Shown here in pieces: positions 1-8,080 of a DNA stretch of 64,000 bases; within the stretch, counting starts at the first letter, position 1, and every line of letters begins with the position of its first letter. A program made the translations under genes and the position numbers. Location: the NCBI GenBank assembly GCA_025499625.1, contig JAFMVD010000016.1, forward strand, positions 41,934 through 105,933, read 5' to 3'. Below the pieces are notes generated by a model that saw only the letters and a list, made by a program, of their open reading frames with translations, did no database searches and had not been told where the DNA came from. Origin of the DNA: Carboxylicivirga fragile. GTDB taxonomy: Bacteria > Bacteroidota > Bacteroidia > Bacteroidales > Marinilabiliaceae.

Positions 1-361
1 GAATGTAGGTTGTATAAGCATAAATAATTTTACCTGTCATTCCAAGATTAGGGCTCGTAAACAACAAAGATAAAATTCCTGCTAATGGCAATGCTGTCCA
101 CAATATCCATGGTCTAAACTTCCCATATTTCGATTTAGTGCGATCACCTATTATTCCCATGGCAACATCACTAATTCCATCACTAAAGCGTGCAACTAAT
201 AACAATAAACCTGCCGCTGCCGCTGTTATACCAAACACATCAGTATAAAAGAACAATAAAAAGGTTGACACACCTCGCCAAGCTATATTAGCAGCACCAT
301 CACCTAGTCCATACCCTATCTTTTCCCAAATCGAGACTTTATTCTTGAGATCTACATTCAT
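1..361 (-). CDS. GPH-family sugar:cation symporter, N-terminal part (cut by window edge)
   Basis: Only the first 120 codons lie in the window; the gene continues past the left edge. The visible protein opens with an amphipathic leader and the motif IGYGLGDGAANIAW, followed by a hydrophobic helix (FLLFFYTDVFG) and a second helix ending in the cytoplasmic loop DRTKSKYGKFRPW. That glycine-rich first helix and the D-R-T...G-K-F-R-P-W loop are typical of glycoside-pentoside-hexuronide cation symporters (MelB/XylP type), which import sugars or oligosaccharides with Na+ or H+. The ATG lies 4 bp after the stop of the upstream regulator gene, so the two are almost certainly cotranscribed. The substrate cannot be read from the sequence; the linked Nudix-type regulator suggests a pentose or a related sugar. 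Confidence 0.85.
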   Translation of the reverse strand, partial: MNVDLKNKVSIWEKIGYGLGDGAANIAWRGVSTFLLFFYTDVFGITAAAAGLLLLVARFSDGISDVAMGIIGDRTKSKYGKFRPWILWTALPLAGILSLLFTSPNLGMTGKIIYAYTTYI

Positions 362-365
362 TCTT

Positions 366-1100
366 TTACACTATAAAGTTTAATAATTCTTTGCGCGTTC
401 TTTCGTAAATATCACGACTAAACATATACAAGCGTGCTGGCTTATGGGAAACATCCTTTTGCTTTTCATCAAGTGGCACCATATACTTCATTCGTGCAAC
501 CTTCTTCCTGAAATTTCGCTTATCAAAAGTGGTGTCCAATATTATTTCATACACTTTCTGTAATTGAGAAAGCGTAAATTTCTCTGGTAACAACTCAAAC
601 GCAATTGGTTCATGAAGCAATTTACTTCTCATTGCTTTTAAAGCCTCTTGTAAAATAAGGTTATGATCAAACGCCAATTCAGCAACCTCAGCCACTGGCA
701 CCCACATCACATTTCGACCTTTCCATTCGAGTGTTACCTTTGGGGTTGCCAGCAATGCAAAAAAACCAACCGAGACAATTCGTTGTTCTGGATTGCGCTT
801 ATCACTAATTAACCATTGACGATCATTTTCTTTATTTAAACGATCAGGGTGTGCGAATGTCTTGAACTGCTCAAGATAAACGTCTTTTAAACCTGTTAAA
901 TCAAATAAAATGCGCTGAGCAGCTGCATCCATTGTCTCATCTTCATAAACATGATTACCTGTTAAAGTCATGTCAGAAAAAATTAACCCCTGCTCCATAT
1001 TTTCTAACACACGATCAACCAAAAGCACATTCAGCTTATCGAAATCAAATCCGAACACAACGCAATCAACAGACAAATACTTTATTAGATCCTTATTCAT
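366..1100 (-). CDS. Nudix-type transcriptional regulator (NrtR/AraR-like)
   Basis: A 244-residue protein: a Nudix fold at about residues 5-150, then a winged-helix DNA-binding domain at about 160-235 (FTLSQLQKVYEIIL, then KRNFRKKVARMKYM). This is the architecture of NrtR and of the L-arabinose regulator AraR described in Bacteroides thetaiotaomicron. The Nudix box is degenerate: after G-x5-E/D and an R in register, the catalytic R-E-x2-E-E core reads RILFDL, so hydrolase activity is unlikely and the domain probably senses a ligand. The gene lies 4 bp upstream of a GPH-type sugar symporter in the same direction. Two near-identical palindromes upstream (1129-1145 and 1230-1246) are candidate operators. 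Ligand identity (arabinose or another sugar) is inference. Confidence 0.85.
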   Translation of the reverse strand: MNKDLIKYLSVDCVVFGFDFDKLNVLLVDRVLENMEQGLIFSDMTLTGNHVYEDETMDAAAQRILFDLTGLKDVYLEQFKTFAHPDRLNKENDRQWLISDKRNPEQRIVSVGFFALLATPKVTLEWKGRNVMWVPVAEVAELAFDHNLILQEALKAMRSKLLHEPIAFELLPEKFTLSQLQKVYEIILDTTFDKRNFRKKVARMKYMVPLDEKQKDVSHKPARLYMFSRDIYERTRKELLNFIV

Positions 1101-1128
1101 TTAACACTGGCATTACAATCCATTACAT

Positions 1129-1145
1129 AGTGTACATTTTACACT
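1129..1145. promoter_or_regulatory. candidate operator palindrome 1 of the Nudix-type regulator
   Basis: Perfect inverted repeat AGTGTA-N5-TACACT. It lies 29 bp upstream of the regulator start codon, where binding could block transcription. A second, slightly degenerate copy with the same arm length and spacer lies 101 bp further upstream. Confidence 0.6.
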
Positions 1146-1229
1146 TAAAAATTCAGTGGCAATATATAACACATTTTTACATTTGACAAGATTTATTAAA
1201 TCAAATGCTTACGCATATAAAAATTACTT

Positions 1230-1246
1230 AGTGTCTATATTACACC
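1230..1246. promoter_or_regulatory. candidate operator palindrome 2 of the Nudix-type regulator
   Basis: AGTGTC-N5-TACACC, the same layout as the palindrome at 1129-1145 with one substitution per arm. The two centres are 101 bp apart in a spacer otherwise without recognisable features. The position suits cooperative or looped binding by a dimeric regulator. Confidence 0.5.
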
Positions 1247-1674
1247 TTAGAGCCTATAGCAACTTAAATAGAGCTTTTTTTTATTAGCACTTCACTCAAC
1301 CTTATTTATAACCAATCTACATAATATGATATTACTAATTTGGGATACTATGCAAATACAACACTCTCAAATTATAAAATCAATTCAAGGGATTCATACT
1401 TTTTAACTAATTAAAGCACACAAATGCTATTAATATTTCGGCAAACAACTGATATTGAACAATGCTACAATTTACTTGTTAAGAGAAGTGTTAACGGTAG
1501 ATTTCTAAAAGAATGTTAAACATTACAGAAAAAAATCGTTAATGTAAATATTTCTATATATTTACGACATAATATAGAAGTTCTGCTTATGATTTGTCCA
1601 CATATACAGTACATATACGACAAAACCATAAGCAAACATAAATTGTATTTAACATTAAATAATACGTTCAAATT

Positions 1675-2604
1675 ATGAAAGTAACAGTTGTAGGAGCCGG
1701 AAATGTTGGAGCCACTTGTGCAGATGTATTGGCATACCGAGAGATTGCCAATGAGGTTGTTTTAGTTGATATAAAAGAAGGAGTTGCTGAAGGAAAAGCA
1801 CTTGATATATGGCAAAAAGCCCCAATAAACCTATATGACACAAGAACTGTTGGCGTAACGAATGATTACACAAAAACAGCTGGTTCTGATGTTGTTGTAA
1901 TTACATCTGGTCTTCCGCGCAAACCGGGAATGACTCGCGATGATTTAATTCAAACCAACGCTGGCATCGTTAAAATTGTTACAGAACAAGTTATTGAACA
2001 TTCGCCTGAAGCTATTATTATTGTTGTTTCAAATCCATTGGATGTAATGACTTACCAGGCTCACTTATCTTCAAAATTGCCAAGAACAAAAGTTATGGGT
2101 ATGGCAGGTATTCTGGACACAGCACGTTACCGCGCCTTTTTAGCCGAAGCTTTAAATGTATCTCCGAAAGATATTCAAGCAGTATTGATGGGCGGCCATG
2201 GTGATACAATGGTTCCACTTCCTAGATATACAACTGTTGGTGGTATACCAGTAACTGAATTAATTGACGAAGAAACATTAGATGCTATTATCGAACGTAC
2301 TAAGTTTGGTGGAGGAGAATTAGTAAAACTAATGGGTACCTCAGCTTGGTATGCACCTGGTTCTGCAGCTGCTCAGATGGTTGAAGCTATTGTTCGTGAT
2401 CAAAAACGTGTATTCCCGGTATGTATTAAACTTGACGGTGAGTACGGAATTGATGACTGCTACCTTGGAGTACCAGTAATACTAGGGAAAAACGGTATTG
2501 AAAAAGTGATCGAATTAGACTTGAACGAGGACGAAAAAGCCTTGTTACAAAGCAGTAGAACACATGTGAAAGAAGTTATGGCAGTTCTTGAGAACTTGAA
2601 ATAA
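1675..2604 (+). CDS. mdh: malate dehydrogenase (NAD-dependent)
   Basis: A 309-residue, full-length LDH/MDH-superfamily enzyme interconverting malate and oxaloacetate with NAD in central metabolism. The Rossmann dinucleotide motif VVGAGNVGA is at residues 5-13. The active-site loop LPRKPGMTRDDL carries the two arginines that give malate rather than lactate specificity. The catalytic histidine is in GGHGDTMVPL. The gene is monocistronic, with a strong rho-independent terminator directly downstream. Identity is clear from these motifs. Confidence 0.97.
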   Translation: MKVTVVGAGNVGATCADVLAYREIANEVVLVDIKEGVAEGKALDIWQKAPINLYDTRTVGVTNDYTKTAGSDVVVITSGLPRKPGMTRDDLIQTNAGIVKIVTEQVIEHSPEAIIIVVSNPLDVMTYQAHLSSKLPRTKVMGMAGILDTARYRAFLAEALNVSPKDIQAVLMGGHGDTMVPLPRYTTVGGIPVTELIDEETLDAIIERTKFGGGELVKLMGTSAWYAPGSAAAQMVEAIVRDQKRVFPVCIKLDGEYGIDDCYLGVPVILGKNGIEKVIELDLNEDEKALLQSSRTHVKEVMAVLENLK

Positions 2605-2628
2605 AAAACCTTTCACCATATACAATAT

Positions 2629-2657
2629 AAACCCGTCTTAAAAGGACGGGTTTTTTT
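2629..2657 (+). terminator. rho-independent terminator of mdh
   Basis: Stem AAACCCGTC / GACGGGTTT around a 7-nt loop, followed by a run of T, 24 bp after the mdh stop codon. Confidence 0.85.
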
Positions 2658-2814
2658 GTGTGCGATTTTGAACACGCTTTTGTTCTGATATCGGTCATTT
2701 TAAAATAAGCCTTCACCCACCAACCCACCTCAACCAACTACATATCTTACACTTACAAAGCATGGCACAAAGTATGATATACTCCTAGCAATAAAACAAA
2801 TGGAGGATATAGTG

Positions 2815-3465
2815 ATGAAAACACAAATTAACCACAGCCACAAGAACACAACAATTAATTACCTATTTTTTGGAATTACTGTTAGCATTTTTACTTTGAG
2901 CATTTACTTTTCATTTAATCAAAGTAGCCCGATCCTTAAATCTGCCGATGTTTCAGCATTAATGAATAAACAAACTTACCAACCAGTATTGGAGCATGTA
3001 ACGGAATTAGCACCCATAGACCTTAAAGAACTTTTGGTGGAGAATGTAGAAGCCCCAATAACAATAGAAAGCTGGATGACAAAACCGCTTGATAATTCAT
3101 ACACTGCTACAAACATTGAATACTTTAACACACCTGTTGAAGAGCCGGCTTTAGAACTTCAAACATGGATGGTTTCGCTTAGCGAATGGTCGGTTATCGA
3201 AACCAATAGTACTTTCACCGAAGAAAGTATCCCACTTGAAAATTGGATGTTTAACACAAATGCCTGGCCAACGATGCAACTAGAGCAATTGCTTAGCACT
3301 GATTATGCCGAGGAGCACATTGCCATTGAGCCTTGGATGTTATCATTGGATTCTTGGAATATCATCGACGCAAATTTTGTTGAAGAGGACATTCCTTTGG
3401 AAAGTTGGATGGTTAACATTAACGAATGGGAAGTATTAAACGACCATACACTAGCAAAACAATAA
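2815..3465 (+). CDS. membrane-anchored Trp-Met repeat protein of unknown function
   Basis: I chose the ATG at 2815 because GGAGG lies just upstream; an in-frame ATG at 2800 would add five residues (MEDIV). The protein (216 aa) has a short basic N-terminus, one transmembrane helix (LFFGITVSIFTLSIYFSF) and then about 175 acidic residues built from five degenerate repeats. Each contains E-E-x-I-x-[IL]-E-x-W-M followed 4-6 residues later by a second W in most copies. The WM pairs fall at residues 87, 118, 144, 174 and 198 of the trimmed protein, a spacing of 24-31. The layout suggests one membrane anchor with an acidic tail exposed on one side. No known domain was recognised. It is monocistronic, with its own terminator. 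Confidence 0.75.
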   Translation: MKTQINHSHKNTTINYLFFGITVSIFTLSIYFSFNQSSPILKSADVSALMNKQTYQPVLEHVTELAPIDLKELLVENVEAPITIESWMTKPLDNSYTATNIEYFNTPVEEPALELQTWMVSLSEWSVIETNSTFTEESIPLENWMFNTNAWPTMQLEQLLSTDYAEEHIAIEPWMLSLDSWNIIDANFVEEDIPLESWMVNINEWEVLNDHTLAKQ

Positions 3466-3490
3466 CTTAACTCATTACTATATACTCATA

Positions 3491-3516
3491 AAAGGTCGCT
3501 CAAGGCGACCTTTTTT
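3491..3516. terminator. bidirectional terminator between convergent genes
   Basis: Stem AAAGGTCGC / GCGACCTTT with a 5-nt loop and a T-run on the plus strand and a matching run on the minus strand. It lies between the repeat protein and the convergent AI-2E permease and probably serves both. Confidence 0.85.
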
Positions 3517-3524
3517 AATATACA

Positions 3525-4661
3525 TCATTTCGCCTCTTTCTTCTTTAAAGAATCATCTTCCGCCACACTTTCAACAACTACTTCTTGTTTCAAAGCAAAT
3601 CGTTTATAATACGACATTATTAATGCTGTAAGTGGCAATGCCAATAACATACCTAAAAGTCCCATTAAGCTACCCCATATCGACAATGAAAGTAAAACAA
3701 TAGCAGGGTTCATCCCATAAGCTTTCCCTAATATTCGCGGTGTTAATATGGTTTCCTGAATAAGCTGTACAATAGCAATCACAATAATCACCATTAAAGC
3801 GACATGCCAGAAACTTTGCTGTGTTTCCATTGCCTTAAGCAGTGCTAGTAGCAAGGCAGGAATGATTCCAACAATTTGCAGGTAAGGAATTATATTTAAC
3901 GCCCCAATAAAAAGTCCCATAATTATCGCCATTGGCAAACCTATAATTTTAAAGCCGATTGCCAGTAATATTCCAACAATCAAAGCAATCAAACCTTGTG
4001 ATCTGAAATACAAATCCATTGCTCCAGCCAAATCATCAACCACACCTACACTAACTTCCTGGTATTGTTTGGGTATTAACTGAAACCAAAACTCTCCCAT
4101 CTTTTTAAAATCAAGAAGAATAAAGATGGTGTAAAGTACAATTACCAAAAGACCAATAAACCAAGCCAATATTTGCATGGAACCCGAAAACAAATTCCAG
4201 AAACCGGGCATAATCTTTTTAGTAGCCTGTGAAATATTATCCAAATTTAAATAAGATACCAAATCAGCTTCTCTGATCATCTCCCTTAAACTCTTATCCA
4301 TTTCAAACGGCAGTACATTTTGTACATTAACCGATTGCAAGTATTGTTTTATTAGGCTTCCCATTTTATTCATTTCTTGAATAAAGGCTGGCACCAGATA
4401 AACTATTACCAGAGAAATAAGCGACATTACAATTGCAACTGCGAGAATTACCGAAACTCCCCTATACTTAACTCTTAATTTTGTTTGAATAAAATTCACA
4501 AACGGATCTAAGAGATAAGCAATAAAAAGAGCGATAACAAAGGGACCTAGCACATGTTTAAGATGGTTTACTGCATATAAAACACCAACTATCAATAGTG
4601 TTGCAATTACCATACGTACAACTCGGTCGAATGTATATGGACGATGTAAATTTGATTGCAT
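3525..4661 (-). CDS. AI-2E family transporter (PerM/YdiK/TqsA-like permease)
   Basis: Integral inner-membrane protein of about 378 residues. I chose the ATG at 4661 (MQSNLHRPYTFDRVVRM); 18 extra codons are open upstream but read as non-coding. Helices cluster at the N-terminus (VIATLLIVGVLYAVNHL, LGPFVIALFIAYLLDPF) and in a long C-terminal half. The central soluble stretch, the DLYFRSQGLIALIVGILLAIG helix and the conserved G-x-x-x-G-x-x-x-x-I-P-Y segment (GLFIGALNIIPY) are family signatures. The tail is charged (KKKEAK). Members were named for autoinducer-2 export, but many export other small solutes, so the substrate is open. The gene is alone on the minus strand. Confidence 0.88.
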   Translation of the reverse strand: MQSNLHRPYTFDRVVRMVIATLLIVGVLYAVNHLKHVLGPFVIALFIAYLLDPFVNFIQTKLRVKYRGVSVILAVAIVMSLISLVIVYLVPAFIQEMNKMGSLIKQYLQSVNVQNVLPFEMDKSLREMIREADLVSYLNLDNISQATKKIMPGFWNLFSGSMQILAWFIGLLVIVLYTIFILLDFKKMGEFWFQLIPKQYQEVSVGVVDDLAGAMDLYFRSQGLIALIVGILLAIGFKIIGLPMAIIMGLFIGALNIIPYLQIVGIIPALLLALLKAMETQQSFWHVALMVIIVIAIVQLIQETILTPRILGKAYGMNPAIVLLSLSIWGSLMGLLGMLLALPLTALIMSYYKRFALKQEVVVESVAEDDSLKKKEAK

Positions 4662-4994
4662 AAATAAAGAATTGAGGCCAGCACAATAAACAATGTACTT
4701 TAAACCTAAATGCAAAATAAAAAAACCTTACGCACGTTTTATTATATTAATGAATCTTTTTTCATTTTAATACGTTACATCATTGTTAATAAATGTGAAA
4801 AAAAATGGAATAAATGTGAAAATATGTATTGCTTTTTCCTGCATATTTTATTATTTTGCAGATAGGATCAAAAAAGGTACTTTGTAGTCTGGTATCAAAA
4901 ATTGTTTTCGACCAAGAGCATTATCTAAACCACGTGGCATTACCTATTGGCTAATAACTCATTAGCCAATACAAAATTTAAATACAAGCAAAAC
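4662..4994. other. 333-bp divergent spacer with a 21-bp-spaced direct repeat
   Basis: Between the AI-2E permease and the beta-helix lipoprotein. AATAAATGTGAAAA occurs at 4788 and again at 4809, exactly 21 bp apart, on one face of the helix. No matching promoter box was found; the rest looks like plain AT-rich spacer. Confidence 0.4.
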
Positions 4995-6422
4995 ATGAAG
5001 AACGTTTTAAAGACCATACTAATAGCAATAAGCATCACATGCTTATGGTCTTGCGAACGCGAATTCACATATAGAGGCGGCGAAGAAGGATTGTATTTCT
5101 CGATGGACACAGTAATGTTCGATACAATTTTTACTTCCATTGGATCCACTACTCAAAACTTTAAAGTCTATAATCCATACGATGAAGATTTATTAATTAA
5201 ATCTATTGAACTGGCAGGTGGAGAAAGTACAGGGTTTCGAATTAATGTCAATGGCTATTCGGAGAACGCCTTAACTGACGTACAGATAGGGGCTAGAGAT
5301 AGTTTATTCATTTTTGTTGAAATTACCATTGATCCAATGGGAAGTAACAAGCCATTTGTTGTAAATGACTCTATCATTTTTCAAACAAGTAAACACTTAC
5401 AGTCGGTTAAACTAGTTGCGTACGGGCAAGACGTAGTGCTGATGCGACAAGAATGGCTAAAAACTCAAACCTTAACAAAAGATAAACCTTATCTAATCTA
5501 TGACTATGTTGTTGTAGATTCGGCTGAGACCGTATCGATTGATCCTGGCGCAAGGCTTTACTTTTATAAGGATGCTAGTTTACTTGTACTAGGTACGTTA
5601 GAGGTTAATGGCACAAAGGAGGAACCCGTTCTCTTTACCGGTCATCGCCAGGAAGAATGGTACGAGGATAAACCAGGACAATGGGGCTACATTCATCTTT
5701 TACCAGAATCAGGAAAAAGCACCTTTAATAATGCCATTATTAAAAATGGTATGATGGGAATACTTGCCGACTCTGTTGGTCTGGATGATAATCCTATTGA
5801 AATACACAATACACGCATTGAACACATAAGCTCCTTTGGTTTATTAGCACAAAGCGCATCGCTAAATGTAAGCAATTGTATATTTGGCGACAGTGGCAAT
5901 AATTCATTGGCTCTAACAGTAGGCGGTTCATACGAATTTAACCATTGTACGTTTGCCAATTACTTTGATTGGACTTTCAGAACAAACCCAAGTATTTTTC
6001 TGAATAATTACTTTTTAGACGAAAATGACAACCAACAGATAGTACCACTCAAGAAAGCGAACTTCTACAATTGTATTATCTATGGTAAAAATCGTAATGA
6101 ATTAGGTTTTGATCTTAAATTTGAAGATAGTGAAATTCCTGAAGCCGATGCGAAGTATTTGTTTGATCATTGCCTAATAAGATTAGTCGAAGACTTTGAC
6201 ACATCTGATGAAACCAAGTACAAAAACATAATCACCGATAAGGATCCTAGTTTCATTGATTACAATGAATACAACTACCAACTAGATACGCTTTCCGCAG
6301 CCAAAGACATAGGTAAAATCTCGGTAGGAGAAAGCTTTCCTTTCGACATTCTAAACATTAGTCGCCTCGAAGATGATGGCCCTGATTTGGGAGCCTATGA
6401 GCGCGTTGAAAAATCAAAATGA
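4995..6422 (+). CDS. lipoprotein with parallel beta-helix-like C-terminal half
   Basis: I chose the ATG at 4995 because it gives a clean lipoprotein signal: MKNVLKTILIAISITCLWSC, lipobox LWSC at residues 17-20. The upstream ATG at 4947 would bury it. After the Cys is an Ig-like region of about 130 residues (FKVYNPYDEDLLIKSIEL). Then follow short strand-turn repeats with Asn/Gly-rich turns (VNGTKEEPVLFTGH, FNNAIIKNGMMGILADSVG, IEHISSFGLLAQSASLNVSNC), the pattern of right-handed parallel beta-helix proteins. It probably sits on the periplasmic or outer face of the outer membrane. Its stop overlaps the start of the next gene (ATGA), so it is translationally coupled to an endonuclease/exonuclease/phosphatase-fold protein. 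The exact function is unknown. Confidence 0.85.
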   Translation: MKNVLKTILIAISITCLWSCEREFTYRGGEEGLYFSMDTVMFDTIFTSIGSTTQNFKVYNPYDEDLLIKSIELAGGESTGFRINVNGYSENALTDVQIGARDSLFIFVEITIDPMGSNKPFVVNDSIIFQTSKHLQSVKLVAYGQDVVLMRQEWLKTQTLTKDKPYLIYDYVVVDSAETVSIDPGARLYFYKDASLLVLGTLEVNGTKEEPVLFTGHRQEEWYEDKPGQWGYIHLLPESGKSTFNNAIIKNGMMGILADSVGLDDNPIEIHNTRIEHISSFGLLAQSASLNVSNCIFGDSGNNSLALTVGGSYEFNHCTFANYFDWTFRTNPSIFLNNYFLDENDNQQIVPLKKANFYNCIIYGKNRNELGFDLKFEDSEIPEADAKYLFDHCLIRLVEDFDTSDETKYKNIITDKDPSFIDYNEYNYQLDTLSAAKDIGKISVGESFPFDILNISRLEDDGPDLGAYERVEKSK

Positions 6423-7429
6423 TAATAAATAGAACTCGTTTTCTCTTTAATTTATTATTAATCCCCTTCTTACTAAGCTCACAAAACAAGCACGAAAAGG
6501 ATTATTCCATTCTGTTCTATAATGTCGAAAACCTTTTCGATTGCGACAACGATAGTTTAACCAACGATGACGAATTTACCCCAACTGACTATAAACATTG
6601 GACACCTTATCGCTTCTATCAAAAAGTGAATGGTATAAGCAAAGTCATTCTAAGCGCAAATGCTTGGAATCCTCCTCAGATAATTGGCTTATGCGAAATA
6701 GAAAATACTTATGCACTCAAACAGCTCATCTACCACAGTGGCTTGAATAACCAATCCTATCGATACATACATTTTGATTCACCCGACAAAAGAGGCATTG
6801 ACGTAGCTTTATTATACAGAAGTAAATATTTTGCACCAATAGAATCTTATCCGATCAATTGCTCTAACACAGAGTCTTCATATTATACACGTGACATTCT
6901 TTATTGCAAAGGGGTAATGTTGCAATCAGACACCTTGCATATTTTTGTCAACCATTGGCCTTCAAAAAGAGGCGGAGAATTAGCCTCGGAGAAGAAAAGA
7001 ATAGTGGTTGCTGAGCGCATAGCAGAAAAGGTAGATTCCATCTATCACACAGACATAAAAGCTAAAATTATCGTAATGGGAGATTTCAACGCCACTATGA
7101 ATGCTGAATCGCTTCACTCATTAATTACTCATCAAAACCTATGCTCTATTTTACAGGTAAAATCAATTTCGAATAAGCCAATTGCCGGATCGCATAAATA
7201 CCAAGGAGAATGGTCGCTAATTGACCACATTCTTATTTCTGAAGGATTAGCGAATAGTCAATCTTTAAAATTTGAACACGAAATAATTCAATTCAACTAT
7301 TTACTTGAAGAAGATAAGTCGTATAGTGGATTTAAACCGCGTAGAACTTATGCAGGGCCGCGTTACATCGGAGGAGTAAGCGATCATTTACCAGTTATTC
7401 TGAAAGTAAAAAAAAGGAAGGGGAACTAA
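6419..7429 (+). CDS. exported endonuclease/exonuclease/phosphatase-family protein
   Basis: A 336-residue protein starting with a signal-peptide-like hydrophobic stretch (FLFNLLLIPFLLSSQ). Family motifs in order: FYNVENLFD, the catalytic metal-binding Glu in IGLCEIEN, VNHWPSKRGG (His and Ser of the active site), VMGDFNATM (Asp/Asn) and the terminal GGVSDHLPVIL (Asp-His pair). Such enzymes are metal-dependent phosphodiesterases acting on nucleic acids, nucleotides or phospholipid headgroups. The all-Asn/Asp motif set appears intact. It overlaps the lipoprotein gene by 4 bp (ATGA). The substrate is unknown; the export signal argues for an extracytoplasmic target. Confidence 0.9.
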   Translation: MIINRTRFLFNLLLIPFLLSSQNKHEKDYSILFYNVENLFDCDNDSLTNDDEFTPTDYKHWTPYRFYQKVNGISKVILSANAWNPPQIIGLCEIENTYALKQLIYHSGLNNQSYRYIHFDSPDKRGIDVALLYRSKYFAPIESYPINCSNTESSYYTRDILYCKGVMLQSDTLHIFVNHWPSKRGGELASEKKRIVVAERIAEKVDSIYHTDIKAKIIVMGDFNATMNAESLHSLITHQNLCSILQVKSISNKPIAGSHKYQGEWSLIDHILISEGLANSQSLKFEHEIIQFNYLLEEDKSYSGFKPRRTYAGPRYIGGVSDHLPVILKVKKRKGN

Positions 7430-7518
7430 TGCCCCCCTATAACCCTTAAAAAACTAACCCTAAAAACAAGTTGGTAAACCGACCTGTTTAATCCTAAATA
7501 TTTTGTTTTACTTACTTC

Positions 7519-7565
7519 AATTTGATGCGTCAAATATAAACAATTGTTTTTAGATGCATCAAATT
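7519..7565. repeat. inverted repeat between convergent genes
   Basis: AATTTGATGC at 7519-7528 and its exact reverse complement at 7556-7565, loop 27 nt. The left arm also nests in a smaller palindrome, ATTTGA-N4-TCAAAT. It lies between convergent genes and may be a weak bidirectional terminator or a protein site. Confidence 0.4.
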
Positions 7566-7572
7566 TCGCTTA

Positions 7573-8076
7573 TTAAATTAATTGCTGACGGTACCATTCA
7601 AATAAACAAACGGTTGCTGCATGCGAAACATTCATCGATTTGATAGCACCTGGCATTGGCACATAATAACTTGAAACACATTCAGCAAGCATCTCATCCG
7701 AAACACCATACTTCTCATTGCCAAGAACCAAAGCTAACTTACTAGGTATACAACAATTATAAATACTTTGAGCCCCTTCAACTGTTTCTAAAGCACATAT
7801 CTGATAGTCATTAGGCAATTGCTCCTTGAATGAATTACTGTCAGTAAAAATAACCTCAACATGATTTAAAGCCGCTCCAGCTGTTTTTTTCACCTTAGTA
7901 TCACGCAAATGTTCACCATTTAATACGATTACTTTTTTTGCACCAACATTGGCCGCTAAGCGAATAATACTACCTACGTTTTCTGGTGTCGAAAACGAAT
8001 CGGCAATCAAAATAGGGCCTACATCAATAGTTTTATCTTTTTGCTTCTCAAAAAAGTATTTAGAATGGGTTTCCAT
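7573..8076 (-). CDS. TrmH/SpoU-family RNA 2'-O-methyltransferase
   Basis: A 167-residue SPOUT methyltransferase that would methylate a ribose 2'-OH of tRNA or rRNA using S-adenosylmethionine. The three conserved motifs are present and in order: PENVGSIIRLAANVGA near residue 31, LALVLGNEKYGVSDE in the middle, and VPMPGAIKSMNVSHAATVCL at the C-terminus, which form the trefoil-knot SAM site. There is no N-terminal RNA-binding extension, so it is a minimal catalytic domain like TrmL or the short SpoU group. It sits 4 bp downstream of the CCA-adding enzyme gene, so both act on RNA and are probably one transcript. The target nucleotide is not determinable. Confidence 0.9.
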   Translation of the reverse strand: METHSKYFFEKQKDKTIDVGPILIADSFSTPENVGSIIRLAANVGAKKVIVLNGEHLRDTKVKKTAGAALNHVEVIFTDSNSFKEQLPNDYQICALETVEGAQSIYNCCIPSKLALVLGNEKYGVSDEMLAECVSSYYVPMPGAIKSMNVSHAATVCLFEWYRQQLI

Positions 8077-8080
8077 AAAT

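Larger units (their letters stand above)
1101..1674. other. 574-bp divergent spacer
   Basis: AT-rich spacer between the Nudix-type regulator (leftward) and malate dehydrogenase (rightward). Apart from the two palindromes at 1129-1145 and 1230-1246 I see no gene, RNA or clear TAnnTTTG promoter box; the mdh promoter was not located with confidence. Confidence 0.6.

Noticed and set aside
1675..2604. Lactate dehydrogenase
   Set aside because: The active-site loop has the arginines of malate dehydrogenase.
2800..2815. Start at 2800 for the Trp-Met repeat protein
   Set aside because: GGAGG precedes the ATG at 2815; the 2800 start lacks it.
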